Assembly (NCBI RefSeq): GCF_051859025.1
Contig: NZ_JBHYGL010000023.1
Location: forward strand, 186,001 to 250,000
Direction: 5' to 3'
Length of the DNA: 64,000 nt
Source of the DNA: Falsiroseomonas sp051859025
GTDB lineage: Bacteria > Pseudomonadota > Alphaproteobacteria > Acetobacterales > Acetobacteraceae
Of this stretch, positions 42,017 through 49,980 are shown in pieces. A program made the translations under genes and the position numbers. Below the pieces are notes generated by a model that was given only the letters and a program-made list of their open reading frames with translations, was not told the DNA's origin and made no database searches. Numbering within the stretch: position 1 is the first letter of the stretch; each line of letters starts with the position of its first letter.

Positions 42017-43357
42017 TTACCGAAGCGGCGGCGCAGGACTGACCAGCCCCAGATTCTCCCGCAAGGTCCTGCCCTCATAGGCCGTCCTGTAGATCCCGCG
42101 CCGTTGCAGTTCCGGCACTACCCAGCGGACGAAATTCCGCATCGGCGTGGGGTAGTAGGGCGACAGCATCACGAACCCGTCCGCCGCGCCTGCCTGCAGC
42201 CACTCCTCCATCAGATCGGCCAGGCCCCTTGGCGTGCCCACGAAGACCTGGTGCCCGTTCGATGTCGCGTAGCGCCGCGCCAGTTGCCGGATGGACAGGT
42301 TCTCCCGTCGCGCCAACTCCACCAGCATCTTCTGCCGCGCATGCGCCGCATTGCTCTGAGGCAGTTCCGGCAGCGGCCCGTCCAGCGGGAAATTGCGCAA
42401 ATCGAGGCCGCCTGACAGCCGCATGATCGATGGCAGTACCACCTCATCCGTCATCATCGACAGGAGGTGCTCATACATTGCCCGCGCCTCGCTCTCCGTC
42501 TCCGCGAGGACATAGTTGAGGCCGGGCATGATCTTGATGTCGTCCGGCGACCGGCCGTGGCGCATCGCGCGTTCCCGCACATCGGCGCGGAAGGCCTGCG
42601 CTTCCTTCAGCGATGTCTGCGCCGTGAAGGTCACATCCGCCGTCCGCGCCGCCAGTTCCTTCCCCGGCTCCGATGACCCCGCCTGCGCGATGATCGGCCT
42701 GCCTTGCGGGGACCGCGCGACGTTCAACGGCCCGCGCACCCGGAAATGCTTGCCCACATGGTTCAAGATGCGCAGCTTCGCGGGGTCGAAATACCGACCG
42801 CTCTCCTTGTCCCGGATGAAGGCGTCATGATCCCAGCCTTCCCAGAGCCCCACCACCACATCATGGAACTCCGCCGCCCGTTCGTACCGCAGCGCGTGGT
42901 CGAGATGCGCATCCCGCCCGAAATTCTGCGCTTCATCCTCGTTCTGCGACGTCACCAGGTTCCACCCCGCGCGCCCCTTGCTGAGATGGTCGATGGACGC
43001 GAAGCGGCGCGCGATATGGTAGGGCTCGTTGTAGGAGGTCGTGCCCGTCGCCACCAACCCGATATGCGTGGTCGTCACCGCGAGTGCTGCCAGCAGCGTC
43101 ATCGGCTCGATCCGCACCGTGCGCGCCGCGCCAGCCGCCGCTTCCGTGTCCTTCCCCGCCAGCGTGATGGCCGGCGGCACCGCGGCGCTGTCCTGGAAGA
43201 ACACCATGTCCATCAGACCGCGCTCGGCCTCCCGGACCACGTCCAGGTACTCCTCGAACTCCAGATCCGTCGGCACCGCATCCGGCATCCGCCACCCCGC
43301 GACATGCGATCCCGGTGGGTTGAAGAAGGCAGCGAGCTTGAGCTGACGAGGCGGCAT
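42017..43357 (-). CDS. FMN-dependent monooxygenase, NtaA/SnaA/DszA family
   Basis: A 446-residue luciferase-like enzyme that needs reduced flavin from a partner reductase. MPPRQLKLAAFFNPPGSHVAGWR starts the protein; DMVFFQDS, HIARRFASIDHLSKGRAGWN and QAGSSEPGKELAARTADV are family segments. NtaA/DszA enzymes oxidise chelators (NTA), dibenzothiophene sulfone or related compounds. No adjacent flavin reductase is present. An upstream extension to 43462 is unlikely because it overlaps the divergent Bug gene leader. The substrate is unknown. Confidence 0.87.
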   Translation of the reverse strand: MPPRQLKLAAFFNPPGSHVAGWRMPDAVPTDLEFEEYLDVVREAERGLMDMVFFQDSAAVPPAITLAGKDTEAAAGAARTVRIEPMTLLAALAVTTTHIGLVATGTTSYNEPYHIARRFASIDHLSKGRAGWNLVTSQNEDEAQNFGRDAHLDHALRYERAAEFHDVVVGLWEGWDHDAFIRDKESGRYFDPAKLRILNHVGKHFRVRGPLNVARSPQGRPIIAQAGSSEPGKELAARTADVTFTAQTSLKEAQAFRADVRERAMRHGRSPDDIKIMPGLNYVLAETESEARAMYEHLLSMMTDEVVLPSIMRLSGGLDLRNFPLDGPLPELPQSNAAHARQKMLVELARRENLSIRQLARRYATSNGHQVFVGTPRGLADLMEEWLQAGAADGFVMLSPYYPTPMRNFVRWVVPELQRRGIYRTAYEGRTLRENLGLVSPAPPLR

Positions 43358-43478
43358 GGAAGGCGCATGTCCCGGCGATAAGGCGCCGCAGTCTCCCGCC
43401 ATATCGCGCTGCACGGAAGGCCCCTTGCCGCGACTGCGTGAAGTGATCCACGCTGCCGGCAACAGGAGGAAACGTCAC

Positions 43479-44459
43479 ATGACCAGCATCACCCTGGGCC
43501 GTCGCGGCCTGGCAAGCCTTGCTGCCGCGCTTGGCATCGCCGGCACTGCCACCGCGCAACCCGCCTGGCCCCGCGGCCCCGTGCGCTTCATCTTCCCCTT
43601 CACGCCAGGCTCCGCCGTCGATGTCGTGGCCCGCCTGATCGCGCAGGACCTTGCGGAGCGTCTCGGTCAGCCCTTCATCGTGGAAAGCCGCACCGGCGCT
43701 GGCGGCAGCATCGGCACGGAAGCCGCGGCCCGCGCACGGCCGGATGGAGACACCTTCCTCGTCGGCTCCCCTGGCAACATGGCGATCAACCCGGCCATGA
43801 TGCCGAACCTCACCTTCGACGTGTCGCGCGATTTCGCGGCGGTGACGCATCTCGTCACCTTCCCGCAGGTGCTGGTGGTGTCGCCGAACCTGCCCGCGCG
43901 CACGCTGACCGAGTTGGTCGCCTACTCGAAGGCGAACCCGGGCCGCCTCAACTACGCCTCCTCCGGCGTGGGCGCGACGAACCACCTGGCGATGGAGATG
44001 CTCCGCGCCGCCACGGGGCTGGAGGCAACGCACATTCCCTATCGCGGGGGCCTTGTCACCGTGCAGGCTATCCTGTCCAACGATGTGCAGATGTGCGTGG
44101 AGGGTATCCTGACGCTCCCGCCCTTCCTGGCCGAGAACAAGGTCCGCGCCATCGCCGTCACAGGTGCCACGCGCTCGCATCTGTTGCCGGATGTGCCGGC
44201 CGTCGCGGAAACTGTCCCCGGTTTCGATGCCGGTGCCTGGGTGATGTTCTTCGCCCCCGCCGGTACGCCGCCCGCAATCATCGAGAAGCTGTCGGCGGAA
44301 ACGCGCACCTCCCTCGCCAAGCCCGGCATCCGCGCGCGCCTCGCGGAACTCGGCGCGACGGTCACGGGAACGACGCCGGAGGAAGCCGCGACGATCCATC
44401 GGCAGGAATTGCTGAAGTGGCGGCGCGCGGTGGAGGTTTCCGGCGCCGCCGCGGGTTGA
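43479..44459 (+). CDS. TctC/Bug receptor #5 (candidate small-RNA target)
   Basis: A 326-residue periplasmic Bug receptor. The signal peptide (GRRGLASLAAALGIAGT, cleaved near TATAQ) is followed by RGPVRFIFPFTPGSAVDVV and ESRTGAGGSIGTEAA. Start at ATG 43479 with AGGAGGA 8 nt upstream. The stretch 43465-43476, covering that ribosome site, is complementary to the linker of the small RNA at 9892-9972 over 12 nt. It is divergent from the flavin monooxygenase, suggesting a shared substrate. Convergent with the amidohydrolase gene, which ends at the next base. Confidence 0.88.
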   Translation: MTSITLGRRGLASLAAALGIAGTATAQPAWPRGPVRFIFPFTPGSAVDVVARLIAQDLAERLGQPFIVESRTGAGGSIGTEAAARARPDGDTFLVGSPGNMAINPAMMPNLTFDVSRDFAAVTHLVTFPQVLVVSPNLPARTLTELVAYSKANPGRLNYASSGVGATNHLAMEMLRAATGLEATHIPYRGGLVTVQAILSNDVQMCVEGILTLPPFLAENKVRAIAVTGATRSHLLPDVPAVAETVPGFDAGAWVMFFAPAGTPPAIIEKLSAETRTSLAKPGIRARLAELGATVTGTTPEEAATIHRQELLKWRRAVEVSGAAAG

Positions 44460-45704
44460 TCAGTGCGGCCTGTGCAACTCGACGGGCTGGCGGGTGAAGG
44501 TCCGCCGCCCGCGCTTGAAGCCCATCAGCGTCGCCGATAGCTGGCGAAGGGCCGCAATCTCATCAACCGCGTCGACGACGACGAGGTCCGCGGGGTTCCC
44601 GATCGCGACACCATAGTCGCCGTTGCGGATCAGCTTCGCCGCGCCATCCGTGATCATCCCCCAGGCCGCCGCTACTTCGCGATCCGCGCCCTGCTGCACC
44701 ACATTCGCGAACATGTTCGCCTGCCGCAGCAACTGCCCATCCCCGAATGGCGTGAAGGGATTGAGGATGTTGTTGGAGGCCAGGGAACAGGTGACGCCCT
44801 GCGCCACCAGCCTGGTGGCATCCACCACGCCGCGCGGCACGGCATGGTCAAAGGCGCGCGCCATCAGATAGAGATCCGTGGCCGGCAGCACGGTCAGCGC
44901 CACACCCGAATCCGCCATCCGCTTCGCGACGCCATCGAAGGCCGGCAGGGTCAGGTGCGCGAGCTTCGTCATGTGACCGACCGCAACGCGCCCCCCCCAT
45001 CCATACTTGTCCGTCAATTCGCAGACGAGTTCAGTATCCAGGTCGTCCGGCACGTGCCCACTGTCGAGATGCATGTCGATATCGACATCGAAATCCCGGG
45101 CGATCTCGAAGACGCGCCTTATCTGTCCCTTGCGGTCACTGTCGAAATTCGGTGCCGCGCCGATCACACGTGCGCCGGTCTTCAGCGCCTCGATCATCAG
45201 TTCCTCGGTGCCGGGATTGTTGAGCATCCCCTCCTGCGGCATCACGCAGATCTCGATGTCCATCGCCCAGGCATAGGCGTCCACCAGCGCCTTCACGCCC
45301 TGGAAACCCCGGATGCCGACCTTGGGGTCGACCTCCACATGCGTGCGCATGCGCGTGGTGCCGTGGCTGATACACTTCTCCAGCGTACCGCTCGCGCGGC
45401 TCGTCACATCCTCCACGCTGAAGCTGTGCTTCACCTCGGACACCATCTGCATGGCTTCATGCGGAAAGCGCCTGGTCTCGCAGCGGCAGCGGTCGAGGAT
45501 GCAGGATTTATCCAGATGGATATGCGTCTCCACGAACCCCGCGCAGACCAGTCTGCCGCCCGCATCCGCGCTGTCCCTGGCGGTCCCCGTCAACGCCTGC
45601 GCGATGGCGGCGATGCGCCCGCCGACGACGCCGATGTCGACAGAAGGCGCATTCTTCGCCGTACCCGGCAGGCGGGCATTCCGCAGCAGCAGGTCGAAAT
45701 CCAT
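44460..45704 (-). CDS. Cytosine-deaminase-like amidohydrolase
   Basis: A 414-residue metal-dependent hydrolase of the amidohydrolase superfamily, starting MDFDLLLRNARLPG. HIHLDKS carries the first two His ligands, DMHLDSGH and GHMTKLA contain the later His. At the position of the family catalytic Asp (the DD of cytosine deaminase) this protein has SNN in SLASNNILNPFTPFGDGQLL, so the metal site may differ. Substrate cannot be read; a cyclic amide or imide is plausible. Its ATG overlaps the upstream cysteine-hydrolase stop by 1 bp (TGATG). Last gene of the six-gene operon. An upstream extension to 45761 is rejected. Confidence 0.78.
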   Translation of the reverse strand: MDFDLLLRNARLPGTAKNAPSVDIGVVGGRIAAIAQALTGTARDSADAGGRLVCAGFVETHIHLDKSCILDRCRCETRRFPHEAMQMVSEVKHSFSVEDVTSRASGTLEKCISHGTTRMRTHVEVDPKVGIRGFQGVKALVDAYAWAMDIEICVMPQEGMLNNPGTEELMIEALKTGARVIGAAPNFDSDRKGQIRRVFEIARDFDVDIDMHLDSGHVPDDLDTELVCELTDKYGWGGRVAVGHMTKLAHLTLPAFDGVAKRMADSGVALTVLPATDLYLMARAFDHAVPRGVVDATRLVAQGVTCSLASNNILNPFTPFGDGQLLRQANMFANVVQQGADREVAAAWGMITDGAAKLIRNGDYGVAIGNPADLVVVDAVDEIAALRQLSATLMGFKRGRRTFTRQPVELHRPH

Positions 45705-46372
45705 CAAGGCGTTCCTTGCGCGCCACAGGCGGCGATGACGTCGGCGGAGGGCACCAGCCACCCGAGCGCCGCCTCGATCAGCTTGACCGAGGCGTCGTGG
45801 TAGTCCGCCCCGTTCATGCTGGCACAGATATCGGGCATCAGCACCACACGGAAGTCACGGTTGAAGGCCTCGAAGCAGGTGCACAGTACACAGTTGTTGG
45901 TGTTGACGCCGCCGATCACCAGCGTCTCCGTACCGAGGTTCTTCAGCAGCAGTTCAAGGTCCGTGTTGTGGAAGGGGCTGTAGCGGTGCTTGAACACCGT
46001 GTGCTCGCCAGGCCGGGGCGCCAGTTGGGGCACCACCTCCGTCACGACGGCACCCTCCACCGCCAGCGTCTTGCGCGGCTTCGCCAGGCCCGGGATGGGC
46101 GCGCGGTGCTGCGCCATCCAGAAGGGGTTGCGATTGTCGATCACCTCGCCCGTGTCGCTGTTCCAGCGGTGATGCGTGCGCACGAAGATGACCGGCCGCT
46201 TAGCTGCCGCCCAGGCTTCCCGCACCTGCACCGCCGCTTCGATGATGCGATCCGCATCCGGCTTCGCGACCAGCAGGTGCCCCATTTCATGGTCCAGGTG
46301 GCTGCGATTCATGTCCACCAGCAGCAGCGCTGCCCGCGCCATCACCTCCGGCGTCAACACGGGATGCGTCAT
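45704..46372 (-). CDS. Isochorismatase-family cysteine hydrolase
   Basis: A 222-residue cysteine hydrolase. The Asp-Lys-Cys triad is visible: D20 in LLLVDMNRSH, Lys in VFKHRYSPFHNTDLE and Cys in GVNTNNCVLCTCFEAF. Family members hydrolyse amides such as N-carbamoyl compounds, maleamate or biuret. The ATG overlaps the ABC ATPase stop by 4 bp. Placed between an importer and a deaminase-like hydrolase, it probably performs a middle hydrolytic step of the pathway. Ligand unknown. Confidence 0.87.
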   Translation of the reverse strand: MTHPVLTPEVMARAALLLVDMNRSHLDHEMGHLLVAKPDADRIIEAAVQVREAWAAAKRPVIFVRTHHRWNSDTGEVIDNRNPFWMAQHRAPIPGLAKPRKTLAVEGAVVTEVVPQLAPRPGEHTVFKHRYSPFHNTDLELLLKNLGTETLVIGGVNTNNCVLCTCFEAFNRDFRVVLMPDICASMNGADYHDASVKLIEAALGWLVPSADVIAACGAQGTP

Positions 46373-47205
46373 GCCATCATCCGATACAGATCCCGGTTCA
46401 ACTCCGCGACCAGCGCGGCAAACTCGTCACTCAGCCGCATCTCCGGCACCCGCGGCCGCGACAGCGGCACCGGGATGATCCGCGCGATGCGCCCCGGCCG
46501 CGGCGTCATCAGCACGATGGCATCGGACAGGAAGGCCGCTTCCGCCAGCGAATGGGTGACGAACAGCACCGTCTTGCGGAATTGCGCATGGATGCGCATC
46601 AGCTCGATCCCCATGCGGTCGCGCGTGATCTCGTCCAGCGCCGCGAAGGGCTCATCCATCAGCAGCACCGTCGGGTCCAGCGCCAGCGCCCGCGCCAGCG
46701 CCGCGCGGGACTGCATGCCCCCCGAAAGCTGGCCCGGCCGCTTGGCCCCGAAACCATCCAGCCCCACCAGTTTCAGCAGGGCAGGGACGTCCGGCTCCAC
46801 CAGGCCCGGCCTTGGCGCCTTCTCCGCCACGATGCGGTACAGTAGCCGGACGTTATCCTCGATCCGCAGCCAGGGCATGAGGTTCGGCGCCTGGAACACG
46901 GTCCCGATCCGCCCCTGCCGGCGCAGTTCCGCCGCCGGTGTGCCGGCGATGGTGATGCTGCCCGAGGTCGGCGCCAGGAGATCCCCCACCGCCTTCAGAA
47001 GCGTCGACTTTCCGCAGCCGGAAGGACCGACCAGCGATACGAAGGCGCCCTCCGGCACCGCCAGGTGGATGTCGCTCAGCGCCTGCACCGATTCCGTGCC
47101 GCCGGCGCCGTAGACGACCTGCACGCCCTCCACCGTGATGAAGGGCGCCGCGCCCTCGGTGCCCGGCGCGCCCGCGAAGCCTCGCGGGCTGGTCACATCG
47201 CTCAC
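46369..47205 (-). CDS. ABC transporter ATPase, SsuB/TauB/NrtD type
   Basis: A 278-residue ATPase. Walker A GPSGCGKSTL, signature LSGGMQSRAALARALAL and Walker B VLLMDEPFAALDEITR are present; the D-loop/ALDEITR form is typical of nitrate/sulfonate/taurine transporters. Start is GTG 47205, 2 nt after the binding-protein stop. It works with the binding protein and permease just upstream. Confidence 0.88.
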   Translation of the reverse strand: MSDVTSPRGFAGAPGTEGAAPFITVEGVQVVYGAGGTESVQALSDIHLAVPEGAFVSLVGPSGCGKSTLLKAVGDLLAPTSGSITIAGTPAAELRRQGRIGTVFQAPNLMPWLRIEDNVRLLYRIVAEKAPRPGLVEPDVPALLKLVGLDGFGAKRPGQLSGGMQSRAALARALALDPTVLLMDEPFAALDEITRDRMGIELMRIHAQFRKTVLFVTHSLAEAAFLSDAIVLMTPRPGRIARIIPVPLSRPRVPEMRLSDEFAALVAELNRDLYRMMA

Positions 47206-47207
47206 GC

Positions 47208-48248
47208 TCAGCTGGCCGCCCTGCCATGCACCAGCGCCGAAAGGCGCAGTGCTTCCGGGATGCGATCCACGAAATCATTCGTGTAGAGCTCCCGCGCCGT
47301 TGGCCGCCTCTGCAGGTCGCCGCCCTCCATCAGGTAGTTGATGGAGCTTTCCCACTTGCTTTCATCGAAGCGCCCGAAGCGCTGGCCGAAATCGGGGCTG
47401 CGATAGAGGTCGTAGATGATGCGCAGCTTGCGCACCTCAAGCGCATGGTTGCGGTCGGGTGCGACCTCGATGACGTAGTTCATCGCGGTATCCATGTTGT
47501 CCCGCGTCCAGATCAACGACTTCATCGTCGCGCGGACGAAGCGCTCCGTCAGGTCGCCGCGCTGGGCCTCCCGCTCATTCGCCACGATCTGCGTGCCGGC
47601 GAACTTCACGCCGAAATCCTTCAGCGCCATCACGTTGCAGGGGAAGCCCCGATCCTCCAGCGTCAGCGGCTGTCCGTAGCTGAAGCCGAAGCCGCATTCC
47701 GCCTGGCCGGCTGCCACGATCTGCACCTCCGCGCCCCGGCTCACGGTCAGGAAGGTGATGTCATTGCGCGTCAGCCCGCCGGAGGCCAGCAGCGGGTCCA
47801 GCAGCCCGCGCACCTGGCTCTGGAACCAGGTGATCTTCTTGCCCCGCATGTCCGCAGGCTTGGTGATGTTGCTGGTCTTCAGCGAGAAGACGGAGAATGG
47901 ATTGTCCGGCTGGTCCGCCATCACCGCGATCACAGGCAGGTTCGCGGCGCGGGACTTGATGTAGCCATCCGCATTCGCGACCAGGAACTGCTCCCGCCCA
48001 GCGGCGATGAACACCTCGTTCTGCTGCCCCGCCGCGGCGGGCCGGATTTCGAGGTTGATGCCCTCGCTCCGATAGATGTTCTGCTTGAGGCCCGCGTAGT
48101 ACTGCGCATGCATGCCCCAGGGCGTGAAGTTCAGCCGCAGGATCGCATCCTGCAGGCGCCCTTGCGCGCGCGCGGGCCGCAGGCCGATCGGAATGGGCCC
48201 TGCCAATGCGCCGAGGGCCACGAAGCTGCGTCGTCCGATACCGCTCAT
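47208..48248 (-). CDS. ABC transporter solute-binding protein, NMT1/SsuA type
   Basis: A 346-residue periplasmic receptor with a Tat-like leader (GIGRRSFVALGALAG, end near ARAQ). LRLNFTPWGMHAQYYAGLKQ, EGINLEIRPAAAGQ and the following lobe resemble SsuA/ThiY proteins that bind sulfonates, pyrimidine precursors or aromatic acids. The ATG at 48248 is chosen because GGGAGAG lies 6 nt upstream; TTG 48269 and ATG 48263 are further in-frame starts. It is in the middle of the operon. Confidence 0.87.
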   Translation of the reverse strand: MSGIGRRSFVALGALAGPIPIGLRPARAQGRLQDAILRLNFTPWGMHAQYYAGLKQNIYRSEGINLEIRPAAAGQQNEVFIAAGREQFLVANADGYIKSRAANLPVIAVMADQPDNPFSVFSLKTSNITKPADMRGKKITWFQSQVRGLLDPLLASGGLTRNDITFLTVSRGAEVQIVAAGQAECGFGFSYGQPLTLEDRGFPCNVMALKDFGVKFAGTQIVANEREAQRGDLTERFVRATMKSLIWTRDNMDTAMNYVIEVAPDRNHALEVRKLRIIYDLYRSPDFGQRFGRFDESKWESSINYLMEGGDLQRRPTARELYTNDFVDRIPEALRLSALVHGRAAS

Positions 48249-48265
48249 CGTGTTCTCTCCCATGT

Positions 48266-49051
48266 TCAAGCCTGGACGCGAGTCGCTTCCTCAGCGGGGC
48301 GGCGCCAGGACAGTGCCCGTTCGACCGCGCCCATGGCGCCGAAGAAGCTCATGCCGATGACGGCCAGCAGGATGATGGCGGCGAAGCTGCGCGCCGTGTT
48401 AAAGTTGAAGCTGCCGGAAAGGACCAGGTAGCCGATGCCGTCCGTCGCCGCCAACCATTCAGCCACGATGGCGCCCAGCACCGCGAGCGTCGTCGCGATC
48501 CGCAGCCCCGCGAAGATGTAGGGCACGGCATAGGGCAGCCGTAGCCGCAGGAAGGTCTGGCGGCTGGTCGCGTCCACGCTGCGGAACACGTCCATCAGCC
48601 CCTGATCCACCTGCTTGAAGCCCGCCATGGTATTGATGACCACCGGGAAGAAGGCGATGGAGGCGACGACAAGGATCTTGGATCCAGCCCCCGCCCCGAT
48701 CCACAGCAGGATCAGCGGTGCGATCGCGATCTTCGGCACGGATTGGCTTGCGACGAAGATCGGCATGACCATCCGCTCCACCAGCGGCCACCGGATCATC
48801 GCCATGCTCGCCGCCAGGGCAAAGATCACCGCCGCGATGTAGCCCGCCAGGATACCCCACACAGTCTGCACGGCATGGCCGAAGATCATCCGGTAGTCCT
48901 TGATGAACTCCGCCACCACGTCGCTCGGCGCCGGCAGCAGGAAGCGCTGGATGTCGAGCCCGACCACCGCCGCTTCCCACAGAACCAGCAGCGCCATCAG
49001 CGTCAGCACCGCGGCACCCTGGCCCGCCGCCCAGCGCCGCAGCGCACTCAT
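48266..49051 (-). CDS. ABC transporter permease, SsuC/TauC type
   Basis: A 261-residue inner-membrane permease with about six helices. The N-terminal LTLMALLVLWEAAVVGLD and the coupling loop QVDQGLMDVFRSVDATSRQ followed by RLRLPYAVPYIFAGLRIATT are typical. The stop lies 17 bp before the binding-protein ATG, and its start overlaps the amidohydrolase stop by 4 bp, so it belongs to the operon. Confidence 0.88.
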   Translation of the reverse strand: MSALRRWAAGQGAAVLTLMALLVLWEAAVVGLDIQRFLLPAPSDVVAEFIKDYRMIFGHAVQTVWGILAGYIAAVIFALAASMAMIRWPLVERMVMPIFVASQSVPKIAIAPLILLWIGAGAGSKILVVASIAFFPVVINTMAGFKQVDQGLMDVFRSVDATSRQTFLRLRLPYAVPYIFAGLRIATTLAVLGAIVAEWLAATDGIGYLVLSGSFNFNTARSFAAIILLAVIGMSFFGAMGAVERALSWRRPAEEATRVQA

Positions 49052-49926
49052 GCCGCGAGCCCCGCCTCGGCCAGGAGCTTCGCCGGGTCCTGAAGGCTCA
49101 TGTCGAAGGGGCTGTCCGTGCCGAAGATGATGCGGTCGCTGCCCACCATCTCCGCCAGGAAACGCAGCGGCGCCGCCTCGAACAGCACCGTGTCATACAG
49201 GAAGCGCTTCGCCGCCAGCGAAGGCCGCTCCGGCGCCCGCCCATGCGCCGCCGCTTCCCACGCCCGCTCCATGCGCCCGAGGATGAAAGGAACCGTTCCC
49301 CCGCCATGCGCCAGCATCACGCGCAGCGCGGGATGTTTCATCAGCGTCCCGGCCTCGATCAACCGCGCCGCGGCCACCGTCGTCTCGAAGGGATTGCCCA
49401 GCGGATTGCCGAGCTTGAGGTCATTCAGCCGCCCGCCATCCCGCACCTGCCAGGGATGGATCATCACCAGCCCCGCGCCTTCCGCCAGCGCCGCCCAGAC
49501 CTCCCCATGCACCGCCTTGTCCAGGTCCATGCCATGGACATGCGCGCCGATCGCGAAATCCGCCGTGCCGTGCACGGTGCGACTGCGCGTGATCTCCGCC
49601 AGCGTCGCCGCCGTATCGCCCAGCGGCAGCACCATCATCGCCGTCATCCGCATGCCGGCCACGGTCTCCGCCAGCCAGTCGTTCATCGCCGCGATGCGCC
49701 GCGCCTGCTCCTCCGCCGGCAGTTCATACAAATAGAGGATCGGCGGCACGGAGACGATGCGGCTGACGATCCCCTGCGCCTCCATCTGCGCATGGTTGCC
49801 GTCCACATCGAAGAGCAGCGGTGGAGGTTCCTTCGGGAACGGCATGAAGTGGCGGCCCATCGCCTCCGCCAGCGCATCGCGCGGCGCCAGGTGGCCGTGG
49901 TGGTCGATCAGCGCGCCCAGCTTCAT
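49048..49926 (-). CDS. Amidohydrolase-2 (PF04909-type) decarboxylase/hydrolase
   Basis: A 292-residue metal-dependent enzyme related to 2-amino-3-carboxymuconate-6-semialdehyde decarboxylase and resorcylate decarboxylase. Metal ligands are visible in LIDHHGHLAPRD, VMIHPWQ and IIFGTDSPFDM (Asp). It is first gene of the operon continuing with the ABC permease (4-bp overlap). It probably performs a decarboxylation or hydrolysis step on the imported substrate. The preceding 54 bp to the Gfo/Idh gene contain no strong promoter that I can see. Confidence 0.84.
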   Translation of the reverse strand: MKLGALIDHHGHLAPRDALAEAMGRHFMPFPKEPPPLLFDVDGNHAQMEAQGIVSRIVSVPPILYLYELPAEEQARRIAAMNDWLAETVAGMRMTAMMVLPLGDTAATLAEITRSRTVHGTADFAIGAHVHGMDLDKAVHGEVWAALAEGAGLVMIHPWQVRDGGRLNDLKLGNPLGNPFETTVAAARLIEAGTLMKHPALRVMLAHGGGTVPFILGRMERAWEAAAHGRAPERPSLAAKRFLYDTVLFEAAPLRFLAEMVGSDRIIFGTDSPFDMSLQDPAKLLAEAGLAA

Positions 49927-49980
49927 TGTGCCTCCGTTGGAGGGGATCGTAAGCCGCCCACCCCCACCGTCAATGCAGCA

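Noticed and set aside
45716..47113. A 465-codon plus-strand open frame over the cysteine hydrolase and ABC ATPase genes
   Set aside because: Antisense shadow; the minus strand has triad and Walker motifs.
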